Shown one piece after another: positions 19,795-29,564 of a stretch of 64,000 bases of DNA (within the stretch, counting starts at the first letter, position 1; each line of letters starts with the position of its first letter). Both the position numbers and the translations under genes were made by a program. A model generated the notes under the pieces. The model saw only the letters and a program-made list of their open reading frames with translations. It was not told the DNA's origin and made no database searches. This DNA is from Gammaproteobacteria bacterium (GTDB taxonomy: Bacteria > Pseudomonadota > Gammaproteobacteria > Pseudomonadales > Pseudohongiellaceae). The stretch covers positions 124,001-188,000 of the forward strand of contig JAJFKE010000023.1 in the NCBI GenBank assembly GCA_021773355.1. The letters run 5' to 3'.

Positions 19795-21777
19795 TTATTG
19801 ACCACTCATTAGTCTGGTTGCGATATGCACTATTGACTCAATTTGCGGTAAGGCAGCCTGTTCAAGGTGGGCTGGATATGGGATCGGAACTTCTTTAGTA
19901 CATACTCGTTTAACCGGGGCATCCAGACTCCAAAAGCCTTCTTCCATGATGATCGCACTGACTTCTCCAGCCAGGCTGCCGGTATACCAGCCTTCATCAA
20001 TAATGATGGCTCGATGAGTTTTATCGACGCTTTGCAAGATGGTTGTTTTATCCAGAGGTCGCAAACAACGTAAATCAACAACTTCTGCAGAAATCCCCTG
20101 AGCAGCCAATTGATCTGCCGCGGCTAATGCTTTTTTCAGACTACCGCCATAACTAATCAGGCTAAGGTCAGACCCCTCTTTTCTCACCAGCGCCTTTGTC
20201 ATTGGTGCTGCAGGCTTATCCTCCATTTCACCTTCTTCATTCAACAGCATGACATGTTCAAACAGTATCACGGGGTCAGGGTCAGCTAAGGCCTGCCCTA
20301 ACATATGTCTCGCATCCGTATGTGTTGCCGGGCTCAATATTTTCAAACCTGGTATGTGTGCATACAGATTCTCCCAGCTATGGGAATGTTGCGCAGCCAG
20401 TTGTTTCCCAGCACCACAAGCCATGCGAAAAACTACTGGTACATTTAGCTGGCCGCCCGACATATGCCGAAGTGTTGCCGCCGTATTAACAATTTGATCC
20501 ATCGCCAGCAAACTGAAATTGACAGTCATTACCTCTACAATCGGTCGCATACCCCCCAATGCAGCGCCGATGCCAACGCCCACAAAACCAGATTCACACA
20601 GAGGCGTATCAATAATTCGATCTGCACCGAAGCTATCGAACAGACCTTTACTCACTCCATAGCAACCACCATAACGACCAACATCTTCTCCCATCAGAAA
20701 AACGCGCTCATCTTTTATTAGCGCTTCTTCTATACCTGCTCGCAAGGCCTCTCGGTAAGTTAATGTTTGCGAACTCGATTTTTCTGCCAATGGCTGCTCT
20801 TGAGTAGGGCTATAAACATCCTTACAAAGATCCGCTAAAGGTTCCAACTCGCCATTTTCAGAAAATCGAATGGCTTCCTCGATTTCAAGTTGTATTTCAT
20901 TCTCAATAGGGTCGAGTTCAGCCTCTTCAAAGTGATTATTGTCCCTTAGCCATTGAACCAATCGTTTAACTGGGCCTTTTGCTTCCCACTGTGCTATTTC
21001 TTTTTTATCTCTATAAAGTTGCCCATCAAAACTGGAATGTCCACGAAAACGGTAGGTCTGACACTCCAGAAAACAGGGCTGCTTATTACTACGTATATAG
21101 TCAATCGCTTCCTGTGTTGCAGCCTCCACTTCAACTACATTCATCCCATCAACCTGTCGTGACCTAATACCATAACTCTCGGCCTTTTTCGCAATATTGG
21201 TTTCTGACTCAGAAAGCGCTAGCGCTGTACCCATGGCATAACTGTTATTTTCACAAATAAATAGTACCGGCAATCCCCAAAGAGCAGCCAGATTAAGGCT
21301 TTCATGGAATTCACCTTCCGCTACAGCGCCCTCACCAAAAAAACAAACAGTCACTGCCGAACCCTGCTTTTTTTTATTCGCCATTGCCAAGCCCGCCGCC
21401 AACGGCAAGCCTCCGCCGACAATGGCGTTGCCACCATAAAATTTCCGCTCCTTATCGAATAGATGCATCGAACCACCACGCCCTCGACTACAGCCGTTAG
21501 TTCTGCCATACATTTCAGCTAGAATACTGCCCATCGACAGTCCTCTGGCCAATGCATGCCCATGTTCTCTATAGGTGGCTACTATCTCGTCTTCAGGTGT
21601 CAAAGCAGACATTACACCAACGGCTATTGCCTCTTCTCCAATGTAAAGATGCAAAAATCCTCTTATTTTTTCCTGGGCGTAAAGCTCAGCACATTTTTCT
21701 TCGAAATGACGTATTCGCAACATCTGCTTAAGCTGTTGAATCAGGTATTCTCTACTAATATGGAGCTTATTATTCAC
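19795..21777 (-). CDS. Fused E1 alpha-beta of a 2-oxoacid dehydrogenase
   Basis: Thiamine-diphosphate-dependent decarboxylase with alpha and beta chains fused in 660 residues. The alpha half (about 1-320) has [11 protein letters not shown], the phosphorylation-loop-like GGSMHLFD and the ThDP motif [10 protein letters not shown]...ENNSYAMGT. After the linker ([14 protein letters not shown]) the beta half begins [14 protein letters not shown]...GEDVG. It starts with GTG at 21777, overlapping the acs stop (GTGA). Alpha/beta fusions occur in some pyruvate/acetoin-type complexes. Most likely it forms acetyl-E2 from pyruvate (or acetoin) together with the downstream E2. Confidence 0.92.
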   Translation of the reverse strand: MNNKLHISREYLIQQLKQMLRIRHFEEKCAELYAQEKIRGFLHLYIGEEAIAVGVMSALTPEDEIVATYREHGHALARGLSMGSILAEMYGRTNGCSRGRGGSMHLFDKERKFYGGNAIVGGGLPLAAGLAMANKKKQGSAVTVCFFGEGAVAEGEFHESLNLAALWGLPVLFICENNSYAMGTALALSESETNIAKKAESYGIRSRQVDGMNVVEVEAATQEAIDYIRSNKQPCFLECQTYRFRGHSSFDGQLYRDKKEIAQWEAKGPVKRLVQWLRDNNHFEEAELDPIENEIQLEIEEAIRFSENGELEPLADLCKDVYSPTQEQPLAEKSSSQTLTYREALRAGIEEALIKDERVFLMGEDVGRYGGCYGVSKGLFDSFGADRIIDTPLCESGFVGVGIGAALGGMRPIVEVMTVNFSLLAMDQIVNTAATLRHMSGGQLNVPVVFRMACGAGKQLAAQHSHSWENLYAHIPGLKILSPATHTDARHMLGQALADPDPVILFEHVMLLNEEGEMEDKPAAPMTKALVRKEGSDLSLISYGGSLKKALAAADQLAAQGISAEVVDLRCLRPLDKTTILQSVDKTHRAIIIDEGWYTGSLAGEVSAIIMEEGFWSLDAPVKRVCTKEVPIPYPAHLEQAALPQIESIVHIATRLMSGQ

Positions 21778-23525
21778 TTCTCATCACTCTCTAATGTTGA
21801 TATATCTCCTTCGGGTAAACCCAGCTCTCGGGCTTTCAATAGACGCCGCATAATTTTACCGCTACGTGTTTTTGGTAGATTATTACGAAAAACTATTTCT
21901 TTAGGTGCCACAGCCGCCCCTAATCGTTTACGGGAAAACCCCAGCAACTCTTTTCTCAGTTCGTCTGTTTGCTCCATATCTGGCTTTAGGACGACAAATG
22001 CTTTTACAATTTCCCCTGCTAGAGGATCTGGTTTACCTATCACAGCTACCTCGGTAACGGCCTCATGTTCCATCAAGACACTCTCAACCTCAAATGGACC
22101 AATCAAGTGGCCAGATGATTTAATCAAATCATCCGCTCGACCAACAAACCAGTAATATCCATCTTCATCACGCATGGCCAAATCGCCACTTAAATACCAA
22201 CCCCCTGCAAAACAACTTTCATATTTGGCATCCTGGTTCAAATAAGCTCGAAACATTGACGGCCAACCGGGTTTTAATGCAAGCTCTCCAACCTGCATAG
22301 GCTCATCGATCACCTGCAATTGTCCTGCTTTATTTCGGCTAACAATTGCAGCGGTAATACCGGGCAATGGCTGCCCCATCGAACCAGGTTTTACCGTCTC
22401 ACTGGCGAAATTGGCAATCATGATGCCGCCGGTTTCTGTCTGCCACCAGTTGTCATGAAAGGGAGTGCCAAAGGTTTTATATCCCCACACTACGGCCTCA
22501 GGATTAAGTGCTTCTCCAACACTGGCAATAAAGCGCAAAGCCGACAAATCGTATTTCTCTCTGATTTCTGTTCCAGCTTTCATCAACATGCGAATCGCTG
22601 TCGGCGCGGTGTACCAAACCGAGACTTTTTGTTCTTGAAGAATGTGATACCAGCGCTCGGCTTCAAATTCCGCTTCATCGACTATCATCGTCACGCCCAG
22701 ACATAAGGGGGCAATGATGCCGTACGAAGTGCCTGTTACCCAGCCAGGGTCAGCTGTACACCAATAAATATCTGATTCATGTAAATCCAGAGCGAAATAG
22801 GCTGACATTTTATGCATTTGAACCGCCTGATGAACATGCACAACCCCCTTAGGCTTTCCTGTGGTACCGCTGGTAAAATGCAACAAGGCCATGTCTTCAG
22901 CTTGGGTTGATGCACAAGGAAAACGTGGATCCGCATCCTGCATTAGATCGGACAAGCCATAACATCCTGACTCGATCTCTTTAACACCATCTATTAATAG
23001 AATGGCTTTCAGATGGGATAATTCCTGATACCAGCTGGCAACTTTTCTACGGTATAAACTCGCTGTTGTTATTAATACATTGGCTTCGCCAATTTCCATG
23101 CGCGAACGAATAGGTTCCGGCCCAAAAGCAGAAAATAGCGGAGTAAATACGCAGCCTGCTTTTAATGTGCCCAAAGCCGCTATATACAATTCAGGCAATC
23201 GTCCGACAAGGCTAAACACTCGCGCTCCAGGTCCAACACCCAAAGTATTAAGTACACTGGCAAAGCGGCTACTCTGCTCTGACAAGTCAGCATAACTAAA
23301 ATCAATAATCTGATTTTTCTTGCTTATCCAGCGTAATGCCAGCTTATCTGCAGAAGCACCTTGAAGTTGGGAATCAAGTGCCTCATAGGCAATATTAATA
23401 CCCCCATCGGCCAAACCCTTGATCTGTAGTTCATTGACTTCGGCCCAATCAAAAGAGGCATAAGCTTGTGAGTAATTCTCCAGATTAGACGCAATTTTAT
23501 GAGCAGATGTTTTTTGAATTATCAT
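21774..23525 (-). CDS. Acetyl-CoA synthetase-like acyl-CoA ligase
   Basis: AMP-forming ligase activating acetate or a short acid. Adenylation motifs are [12 protein letters not shown], the Acs-type [16 protein letters not shown] and NWWQTETGG, and the C-terminal catalytic lysine in [10 protein letters not shown]. At about 583 residues it is shorter than Acs (about 650), lacking part of the N-terminus. The ATG at 23525 is chosen; an in-frame TTG at 23537 has a fair ribosome site (AGGA) and is a real alternative. It is the first gene of the E1-E2-ACP operon, giving two routes to acetyl thioester in one transcript. Confidence 0.9.
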   Translation of the reverse strand: MIIQKTSAHKIASNLENYSQAYASFDWAEVNELQIKGLADGGINIAYEALDSQLQGASADKLALRWISKKNQIIDFSYADLSEQSSRFASVLNTLGVGPGARVFSLVGRLPELYIAALGTLKAGCVFTPLFSAFGPEPIRSRMEIGEANVLITTASLYRRKVASWYQELSHLKAILLIDGVKEIESGCYGLSDLMQDADPRFPCASTQAEDMALLHFTSGTTGKPKGVVHVHQAVQMHKMSAYFALDLHESDIYWCTADPGWVTGTSYGIIAPLCLGVTMIVDEAEFEAERWYHILQEQKVSVWYTAPTAIRMLMKAGTEIREKYDLSALRFIASVGEALNPEAVVWGYKTFGTPFHDNWWQTETGGIMIANFASETVKPGSMGQPLPGITAAIVSRNKAGQLQVIDEPMQVGELALKPGWPSMFRAYLNQDAKYESCFAGGWYLSGDLAMRDEDGYYWFVGRADDLIKSSGHLIGPFEVESVLMEHEAVTEVAVIGKPDPLAGEIVKAFVVLKPDMEQTDELRKELLGFSRKRLGAAVAPKEIVFRNNLPKTRSGKIMRRLLKARELGLPEGDISTLESDEK

Positions 23526-23598
23526 TTCAGCTATCAATAACTATCCTGACATTGACTGGCGAATTATTTTTTAACTTGCAGAAACCAAACTTTTAAAC

Positions 23599-23619
23599 AG
23601 GGAGCTTCTGAACAAAATC
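23599..23619. repeat. Single arm resembling the glgC-end hairpin
   Basis: The plus strand reads AGGGAGCTTCTGAACAA from 23599, matching 16 of 17 bases of the left arm of the hairpin at 26121. No partner arm is present nearby. It looks like the remnant of one end of a short mobile repeat. Nothing else was recognised in 23538-23700. Confidence 0.4.
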
Positions 23620-23700
23620 CTGATGAAATACTGCTTGTCAGCGGATTGTGTTTCTTATTTCAACCGCCTGCCAAACTATCACTTAAGGCGTGCAGAAAAA

Positions 23701-23877
23701 TTAATCGTTAACTAGATCAGCGATCAATTTTAATTGCACTTGCTTTTCTTTGAGCTGATCCTTGAATGTGGACACATCGGTATTGGCAATTTCATAACTC
23801 AAATCACCCAACACACTATGTAATACTTCCGCTAAATATTCCTGTTGTTTGTCTGAAAGTTTCAGGGTCTTTGCCAT
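23701..23877 (-). CDS. Small hypothetical protein, 58 residues
   Basis: Reads MAKTLKLSDKQQEYLAEVLH...LVND: acidic and basic residues alternate in a predicted two-helix soluble protein without cysteines or membrane segments. A clear ribosome site (TAAGGAGA, about 7 nt before the ATG at 23877) supports translation. It lies between the acs and hppA promoter regions on the same strand as both, upstream of nothing obvious. No family was recognised. Confidence 0.65.
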   Translation of the reverse strand: MAKTLKLSDKQQEYLAEVLHSVLGDLSYEIANTDVSTFKDQLKEKQVQLKLIADLVND

Positions 23878-23917
23878 CGTTACTATCTCCTTAGGGTAAA
23901 ATTAACTAATTAATAAT

Positions 23918-25921
23918 TTATTGCAGGTAGGGCGCCATTACCAAGCTACTTATTGCCAGTACTTTTATCAGGATATTCAAAGACGGGCCGGAAGTGTCCT
24001 TAAATGGATCTCCAACGGTATCACCGACGATGCAGGCATCATGGACTGGCGAGCCCTTGCCACCCAGATTACCCTGCTCCACATATTTTTTCGCGTTGTC
24101 CCAAGCGCCTCCCGCATTCGCCATTATTAATGCCAGTGACACCCCGCTCAACAGAGCGCCGCCCAGCATTCCCCCCAAGGCGTAAGGACCCAGCACAAAG
24201 CCTACCAGTAGCGGCGCCAATACCGCTATAAGGCTGGGGAGCAGCATTCGCTTAAGTGCGGCATTGCTGGAGATGGCGATACATTTTTCATAATCAGGAT
24301 TTGCTGTTCCTTCCAATAGCCCCGCGATCTCATTAAATTGGCGACGGATCTCAATTATCATTTCTGCTGCAGCCTCGCCCACGGCTGTCATGGTTAGAGC
24401 GCAAAATAAGAATGGCAACAGGCTGCCAATGAACATCCCAACCAGTACAACTGGATCGGTAATCTCCAGACGAAAATCCAAAGTCCGAACTGCGATTACC
24501 TGAACATAGGCACTAATGAGCGCCAAAGAGGTCAGCGCTGCTGCGCCTATGGCAAACCCTTTGCCAATCGCTGCCGTGGTATTGCCCAACTGATCGAGTG
24601 AATCGGTAATGGCTCGGGTTGTCTCGCCCATACCCGACATCTCGGCAATGCCACCTGCGTTATCAGCGACCGGACCATAGGCATCGATAGCCATAATAAT
24701 ACCGACGGTCGCCAGCATTCCAACGGCAGCGATGGCAACCCCATACAGCCCTGCCAAGTTCGCCGCTGTAAAAATAATAGCGCTCAGCGCTAACAGCGGT
24801 ACCACTATAGACTCCATGCCGATTGCCAGGCCTTTGATAATTACTGTGGCCGGGCCGGTTATTCCGGCTTCGGCGATCCGCAGTACCGGAGGGCCCTCGG
24901 TATAATATTCACTAACAAGCCCGATGATGATACCGCCAATTGTTCCCGAGAAAATCACCCACCACAGCTGGATATCAATACTAAAGAAGCGGATAGTCAG
25001 CCACGACAGTAGCATGAAGCTGATGGCGGCTGTTAGCACTCCGACTTGCACGGCACGTACCGGTGAGCTATTGGAAAACAGGCGGACCGCTGCGATGCCA
25101 ATGATTGAAGCTAGCAAACCCACCGATGAAAGTGCCAAAGGCAGAAACATGAGTGTGGATTTTCCGCCCATGGCGTCAGCCACCGCGACGTCCATGCTTA
25201 ATGCAATGGCGATAGCCGCTACGTTTGAGCCCACATAAGACTCGAATATATCGGCACCCATGCCCGCTATATCGCCAACATTATCACCTACGTTATCGGC
25301 AATTACTCCGGGATTACGTGGGTCATCTTCGGGAATCCCCTGCTCAAGTTTACCGGCCAGATCTGCCCCAACATCGGCACTCTTGGTGAATATCCCTCCC
25401 CCGACCCGGGCAAACAGGGCGACAGATGAGGCACCCATGGCGAAGCTGTTTAATGCCCGAAGTGATTCGGCATCCCCAGAAAGATAGAGGTACAGGCCGC
25501 CGAGGCCAAGCAAGCCAATGGACGCAACCGTCAGGCCCATGATGGAGCCACTCATAAAAGCGATATTCAGTGCCGCTGCCAAACCCTGTTCATGAGCAGC
25601 CGTTGCAGTACGACTATTTGCCTTGGTCGCGGTGAACAAACCGATAAAACCCGCCAGCGTAGAACAGATGGCACCGGTGAGAAATGCGCCGGCACTATGC
25701 CAATTGGTGGCATAGGCCAGGACAACAAATAGCAGCAGCACAAAAATTGCCAGCACCGAATACTCCTGGCGTATGAATACCATGACACCGAGATGGATGG
25801 CATCGGCTATTTCCCGGACTTTGCCTTCCCCAACAGGGGCATCAGCAATCATTCCGTAAATACGCCAGACGCCGATTAGACCCAGCATTGAAATAAATAT
25901 TGGCAACCAATGAATGAGCAC
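23918..25921 (-). CDS. hppA: Membrane-bound ion-pumping pyrophosphatase, K+-dependent type
   Basis: Hydrolyses PPi and pumps H+ or Na+ across the membrane. The 667 residues form about 16 transmembrane helices. The PPi/Mg site is seen as [18 protein letters not shown] (183-200) and DNVGDNVGD (209-217). The segment [10 protein letters not shown] has A450 and G453, the pair that marks K+-dependent enzymes (K+-independent ones have Lys and Thr). The K+-dependent group contains both Na+ and H+ pumps, and the ion cannot be assigned by eye. It complements the N-ATPase as a second non-respiratory ion pump and recovers PPi released by GlgC. Confidence 0.95.
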   Translation of the reverse strand: MLIHWLPIFISMLGLIGVWRIYGMIADAPVGEGKVREIADAIHLGVMVFIRQEYSVLAIFVLLLFVVLAYATNWHSAGAFLTGAICSTLAGFIGLFTATKANSRTATAAHEQGLAAALNIAFMSGSIMGLTVASIGLLGLGGLYLYLSGDAESLRALNSFAMGASSVALFARVGGGIFTKSADVGADLAGKLEQGIPEDDPRNPGVIADNVGDNVGDIAGMGADIFESYVGSNVAAIAIALSMDVAVADAMGGKSTLMFLPLALSSVGLLASIIGIAAVRLFSNSSPVRAVQVGVLTAAISFMLLSWLTIRFFSIDIQLWWVIFSGTIGGIIIGLVSEYYTEGPPVLRIAEAGITGPATVIIKGLAIGMESIVVPLLALSAIIFTAANLAGLYGVAIAAVGMLATVGIIMAIDAYGPVADNAGGIAEMSGMGETTRAITDSLDQLGNTTAAIGKGFAIGAAALTSLALISAYVQVIAVRTLDFRLEITDPVVLVGMFIGSLLPFLFCALTMTAVGEAAAEMIIEIRRQFNEIAGLLEGTANPDYEKCIAISSNAALKRMLLPSLIAVLAPLLVGFVLGPYALGGMLGGALLSGVSLALIMANAGGAWDNAKKYVEQGNLGGKGSPVHDACIVGDTVGDPFKDTSGPSLNILIKVLAISSLVMAPYLQ

Positions 25922-26119
25922 AGAATTATTCCAACCAGCGTTAATTATTTGCGAGGAAGATTATTTCCCTGTTATTGAAAGGTCAGGTTTCGTTAAACCA
26001 CTTCAAGTATTGCTTCGACTTAGGTAGCTCATTTGGGCGCTGTAACGAGCAAACTGCAATCCCTCTTATCTGAAATTGAAACAACACCTTGCGACTAATA
26101 TTGAATTTCTAACAAAAGT

Positions 26120-26185
26120 TAGGGAGCCTCTGAACAAGTCTATGGCCATTCTGCGGGGGCCATAGACTTGTTCAGAGGCTCCCTA
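26120..26185. repeat. 28-bp perfect hairpin containing the glgC stop codon
   Basis: Arms 26120-26147 and 26158-26185 are exact reverse complements (TAGGGAGCCTCTGAACAAG...) around a 10-nt loop. The outermost TAG, read on the minus strand, is the glgC stop codon. It may terminate glgC, but no immediate T-run follows. The arms resemble insertion-sequence terminal repeats, and a solitary arm-like copy lies at 23599, so a MITE origin is possible. Otherwise 25922-26182 is empty. Confidence 0.75.
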
Positions 26186-27448
26186 GCGCGCAAAATGTAA
26201 TTTTTGCCCTAACATATCAGGCGTCACTAACACCACCCCGCCTGGGCTCACATAATACAGTTCTGTATCCAGTTTTACGTTCTCACCAATAACCGTGCCA
26301 TCTGGAATAATCGCGCCCTTATCGATTACCGCATGGGAGATTCTGCAGTTTTTGCCTATATTCACTTCGGGGAGGATCACCGAGTCCTTGATTTGAGAAT
26401 GTTCGTCCACAGTGACATTGCTAAATACTAATGATCGCTTTACCGACGCACCTGCAATTATCGAACCCCCGGACACCATGGAATCCACCGCAATACCTCT
26501 GCGATCTTTTTCATCGAACACAAATTTTGCCGGGGGATTCTGTTCCTGATAAGTCCAAATTGGCCATTCCTTGTCATACAGATTGAGCTCGGGCGTCACC
26601 TCGATCAACTCAAGATTGGCCTGCCAATAGGCATCTACAGTCCCAACGTCGCGCCAGTAAGCCTGTGCGCCACTATTACCGCCTGAACGAAACGGGTAAG
26701 CAAAAACCTGGTGCTCTGCTATAACGCTGGGAATAATGTCCTTACCAAAGTCATGATTCGACTGATCGCCGAGTTCAGCGTCTTTAATAAGTTGTTCTAT
26801 CAGGAATTCGGTACTAAATATGTATATTCCCATTGAGACAAGAGCAACATCAGAATTTGCAGAAGTGGGTTCTGGCTTATCTGGCTTTTCACAAAAGGAT
26901 GTTACTTGTCCGGACGGCGCTGTACTCATCACACCAAAGGAGCTTGCCTCCGGTAACGGCACTTCAATACAACCTATGGTCAGGTCTGCCGCTTTTTCCA
27001 CATGGAAGGCCAACATTGGACCGTAGTCCATCTTGTATACATGGTCTCCCGCGAGTATAAGCACATAAACTGGATGGTGACTGCGCAGTATATCCAGATT
27101 TTGATAGACAGCGTTCGCGGTCCCGCTGTACCAGTTACTTTCAATACGCTGCTGTGCAGGTAGTAACTCAATAAACTCTCCGAGTTCTCCACGCAAATAA
27201 CCCCAGCCTTTTTGAATATGGCGAATCATGGAATGGGATTTGTATTGAGTTAATACACCTACGCGGCGCACGCCAGAATTCATACAATTTGAAAGGGAAA
27301 AATCTATGATGCGGAATTTACCACCGAAAGGGACGGCCGGTTTCGCTCTCCACAGGGTCAGGTCTTTCAGTCGAGTGCCGCGCCCGCCCGCCAAAATTAG
27401 CGCGAGGGTGTCGTTGGTTAAACGACTAACAAAACGATCTGTGTACAT
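26183..27448 (-). CDS. glgC: Glucose-1-phosphate adenylyltransferase
   Basis: Makes ADP-glucose and PPi from ATP and glucose-1-phosphate, the committed step of glycogen synthesis. It is 421 residues. The N-terminal nucleotidyltransferase motif LILAGGRGTRLKDLT is followed by RAKPAVPFGGKFRIIDF (allosteric/substrate lysine) and GTANAVYQNLD; a left-handed beta-helix forms the C-terminus. It supplies GlgA at 16033, although the genes are 9 kb apart and in different transcripts. Its PPi product is the substrate of the adjacent hppA pump. The stop codon lies in a long hairpin. Confidence 0.96.
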   Translation of the reverse strand: MYTDRFVSRLTNDTLALILAGGRGTRLKDLTLWRAKPAVPFGGKFRIIDFSLSNCMNSGVRRVGVLTQYKSHSMIRHIQKGWGYLRGELGEFIELLPAQQRIESNWYSGTANAVYQNLDILRSHHPVYVLILAGDHVYKMDYGPMLAFHVEKAADLTIGCIEVPLPEASSFGVMSTAPSGQVTSFCEKPDKPEPTSANSDVALVSMGIYIFSTEFLIEQLIKDAELGDQSNHDFGKDIIPSVIAEHQVFAYPFRSGGNSGAQAYWRDVGTVDAYWQANLELIEVTPELNLYDKEWPIWTYQEQNPPAKFVFDEKDRRGIAVDSMVSGGSIIAGASVKRSLVFSNVTVDEHSQIKDSVILPEVNIGKNCRISHAVIDKGAIIPDGTVIGENVKLDTELYYVSPGGVVLVTPDMLGQKLHFAR

Positions 27449-27547
27449 AGCTAATTCCGGTGCATTTATTCCATTGCTGATCCCCCAATCTCGTCATCGA
27501 CCTCGACCGATGATCAAATCCTAACCGGGCAACTCCGCCACTGTGGC

Positions 27548-27748
27548 TCAATGTTGACTAATAAAATCTCTGATATCCGCATCCGGCTGATCCAGGTCTG
27601 AGTAACCCAGGTAGTCATCATCAATGTAATCCAATAAATGCAATGATGATTCCTCTGGGTCAGCCATATCGAATTGATGTTTCACATATTCATAAATTCC
27701 CGCAGCAGCCAATTCACTGGAAATGTTTTTTTGATGCTGTTTGCTCAT
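27548..27748 (-). CDS. Small acidic hypothetical protein, 66 residues
   Basis: A strongly acidic protein with many aspartates (DYIDDDYLGYSDLDQPDADIRDF) and an N-terminal helix (ELAAAGIYEYVKHQF). GGGGAGGA lies 6-7 nt before the ATG at 27748, an excellent ribosome site. It directly follows fnr on the same strand (45 bp) and may be co-transcribed with it. No family was recognised; an acidic partner or inhibitor is possible but unsupported. Confidence 0.65.
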   Translation of the reverse strand: MSKQHQKNISSELAAAGIYEYVKHQFDMADPEESSLHLLDYIDDDYLGYSDLDQPDADIRDFISQH

Positions 27749-27793
27749 TACAAATCCTCCCCAAAAATATTTTTGCTCTATTGACGTTTCGTT

Positions 27794-28579
27794 TTAACTC
27801 ACTTTATCTAACAAAACACCAGCGCTAAAATCTTCGTTCACAATGTCATGCAGAGCAGCCATATCGTAAATATTGAGGCAACGGCGATGAACACTCAGAA
27901 TACCCATCTCCTGAAACCGCGTAAACAAACGACTCACCGTCTCAACCGCCAGTCCCAGATAATTCGCCATATCGGAACGCTTCATACAAAGCATGAGATC
28001 TTTTCCGCCATAGCCACTCAACTGCATCCTCTCGTTGATATCGATCAGAAAGTTGGCGAACCTGCGCTGCGCATTCATCTTACCCAGCGCGAATATCAAC
28101 TTGTGATCTCTGGCTATAACTTTGCTCATGAGGCTAAGTAGAGACAGGGTCGATTGATGAGGGTCAGGCGAAGGTTGCACTAACTGTGAATAGGGAATCT
28201 TGCATAAACTCCCTGTGCTCAATGCTTTTACACTGTAGTTGTACAAGCCCTCTTCAATTCCCTCGAGCCCAAATACCTCACCGGGAAAATGAAAACCAGT
28301 TACTTGCAAATCCCCTTCTCTATCCAAAATATAGGATTTGAAGAACCCCGACTGCACAATATAGATGCCATCAAATTTGTCCCCTGCAGTGAAAACGTAT
28401 TGTCCTTGACGAGTGGGTTTGGAATGCAGGATTGAATTAGTAAATTGTCCTAATTGCATCGCCGCAGAATCTTGCACAGGGCAATGCGACTTTCGAACAC
28501 AGTTATCACAGTTAGTATTAACCCTGGCACTCTCACTCCTGGCTTTATCCAGTTGCAGAATATTATTATTCTTACTCAT
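27794..28579 (-). CDS. fnr: FNR-type oxygen-sensing transcription regulator
   Basis: CRP/FNR regulator of 261 residues. N-terminal cysteines C24, C27 and C33 (C-x2-C-x5-C) plus C126 (GSLCKIPY) match the four ligands of the E. coli FNR [4Fe-4S] cluster. The cAMP-type beta-roll, dimer helix and C-terminal helix-turn-helix follow. The recognition helix AVETVSRLFTRFQ keeps the E-x2-SR contacts that read TTGAT half-sites. It should therefore be active when oxygen is low and bind the palindromes found through the window. GGAGAGG lies about 9 nt before the ATG. Redundancy with another FNR elsewhere is unknown. Confidence 0.95.
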   Translation of the reverse strand: MSKNNNILQLDKARSESARVNTNCDNCVRKSHCPVQDSAAMQLGQFTNSILHSKPTRQGQYVFTAGDKFDGIYIVQSGFFKSYILDREGDLQVTGFHFPGEVFGLEGIEEGLYNYSVKALSTGSLCKIPYSQLVQPSPDPHQSTLSLLSLMSKVIARDHKLIFALGKMNAQRRFANFLIDINERMQLSGYGGKDLMLCMKRSDMANYLGLAVETVSRLFTRFQEMGILSVHRRCLNIYDMAALHDIVNEDFSAGVLLDKVS

Positions 28580-28642
28580 ATTTAGTCCCCTCTCCTTTAA
28601 CTACACATCCTCAATTGATATCGTACAATCTTCAGCCCGACA

Positions 28643-28957
28643 TTACGCGGCCGCCGCCATCAGCTCTGGAACTATTCCGATGTAACCCGGCGCATAACCC
28701 GCCCACATCAAACCCATCGAATTTTCTGCCTGATGAACAACCAGAGCCTTCAAACTAAATTGCTTGAGCTCACTTCCTTGCAATTGCTCAATCAGGACGT
28801 CGACCATGCTGTTGTTGGCAAGATCATCCACTCTTCCTGTTAAGCACAAACCCCCAACTCCCAGATTCTTTACCTTGTGCCAACCCATATCTCTGCTGCC
28901 CTGACATAAATTAACGTTAAGGCAAATACTTGATCTTGACCCGTTGCGATGCTCCAT
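28643..28957 (-). CDS. PilZ-domain protein (c-di-GMP receptor candidate)
   Basis: A 104-residue single-domain protein resembling PilZ. An N-terminal R-x3-R (HRNGSRS) is followed by a beta-barrel segment with KNLGVGGLCLTG at the place of the second (D/N)-x-S-x2-G motif; the serine is replaced by glycine, so c-di-GMP affinity is uncertain. Predicted cytoplasmic. It lies 63 bp upstream of fnr on the same strand with a fair ribosome site (AGGAGG before the ATG at 28957). Confidence 0.7.
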   Translation of the reverse strand: MEHRNGSRSSICLNVNLCQGSRDMGWHKVKNLGVGGLCLTGRVDDLANNSMVDVLIEQLQGSELKQFSLKALVVHQAENSMGLMWAGYAPGYIGIVPELMAAAA

Positions 28958-29159
28958 GACTCCTCCTGCCCAGTATTCTTATGACTATCGAAATAATAAG
29001 GGACGACAAGAGTATCGTCGCTGCACTACAGTGCCTATCCGTACTTATATCTAAGTAGAATTACCTAGTTCGCGAATTACACAGATGCTATGCTTTATGC
29101 GGATTTCAAAGTAGACGCCCAGAACAAGGTCTATAGCATAGTTACAACAGGGGTATTTC

Positions 29160-29402
29160 GTGGTGCATACAGTTGACGACTCCAAGCCAGAAAGCATGAA
29201 TACAGGAAGCCAGGACCAGGCTATTAGCCAAACGCTGCACGAATTATTTCAACCTTTAACCGCGATAAATAACTATGCACAGGCAGGGCTTCGCATTAGC
29301 AGCGCTAATAGCAATGAGGGACCAGAGATTAAACAGCTATTTGAACAGATTTGTGAAGAAGTACAGAGAGCAGGCGAAATTTGTAGGAAAATTCCGCGCT
29401 AA
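29160..29402 (+). CDS. Stand-alone histidine-kinase DHp domain
   Basis: An 80-residue protein consisting of little more than a FixL-like dimerisation/phosphotransfer hairpin: HELFQPLTAINNYAQAG with H27, then a second helix EQICEEVQRAGEICRK. Canonical kinases continue into an ATP-binding domain; here a stop follows at once and no HATPase remnant exists in the next 160 bp. It starts with GTG at 29160 (AGGGG upstream) or ATG at 29196. It precedes a FixJ-type regulator. It could be a phosphotransfer relay or a dimerisation inhibitor; both are inference. A truncated relic is the alternative. Confidence 0.7.
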   Translation: MVHTVDDSKPESMNTGSQDQAISQTLHELFQPLTAINNYAQAGLRISSANSNEGPEIKQLFEQICEEVQRAGEICRKIPR

Positions 29403-29564
29403 AATATAAAAAATTCTAAAACCTGCGCGATAGCAGAAAATTAGTACACTCTTTCCCGCTCAGAATTTATTGGAAAAAAAAAGACGAAAAACACATTTGA
29501 AACAGAATATCTGTATTCTATTATTAGCGTAACCAGCAGTCGCATTAAGGGTCATCGACAGAGA

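Noticed and set aside
28154-28167. TTGAT-GAGG-GTCAG, nine of ten FNR arm positions
   Set aside because: It lies inside the fnr coding sequence, far from any start. It shows that near-matches also arise by chance, so sites outside promoter positions were not counted.
28615-28628. TTGAT-ATCG-TACAA upstream of fnr as an autoregulatory site
   Set aside because: The right arm matches poorly, and a class II start would fall on the fnr start codon, after its ribosome site. Repression by FNR remains possible but is unsupported.
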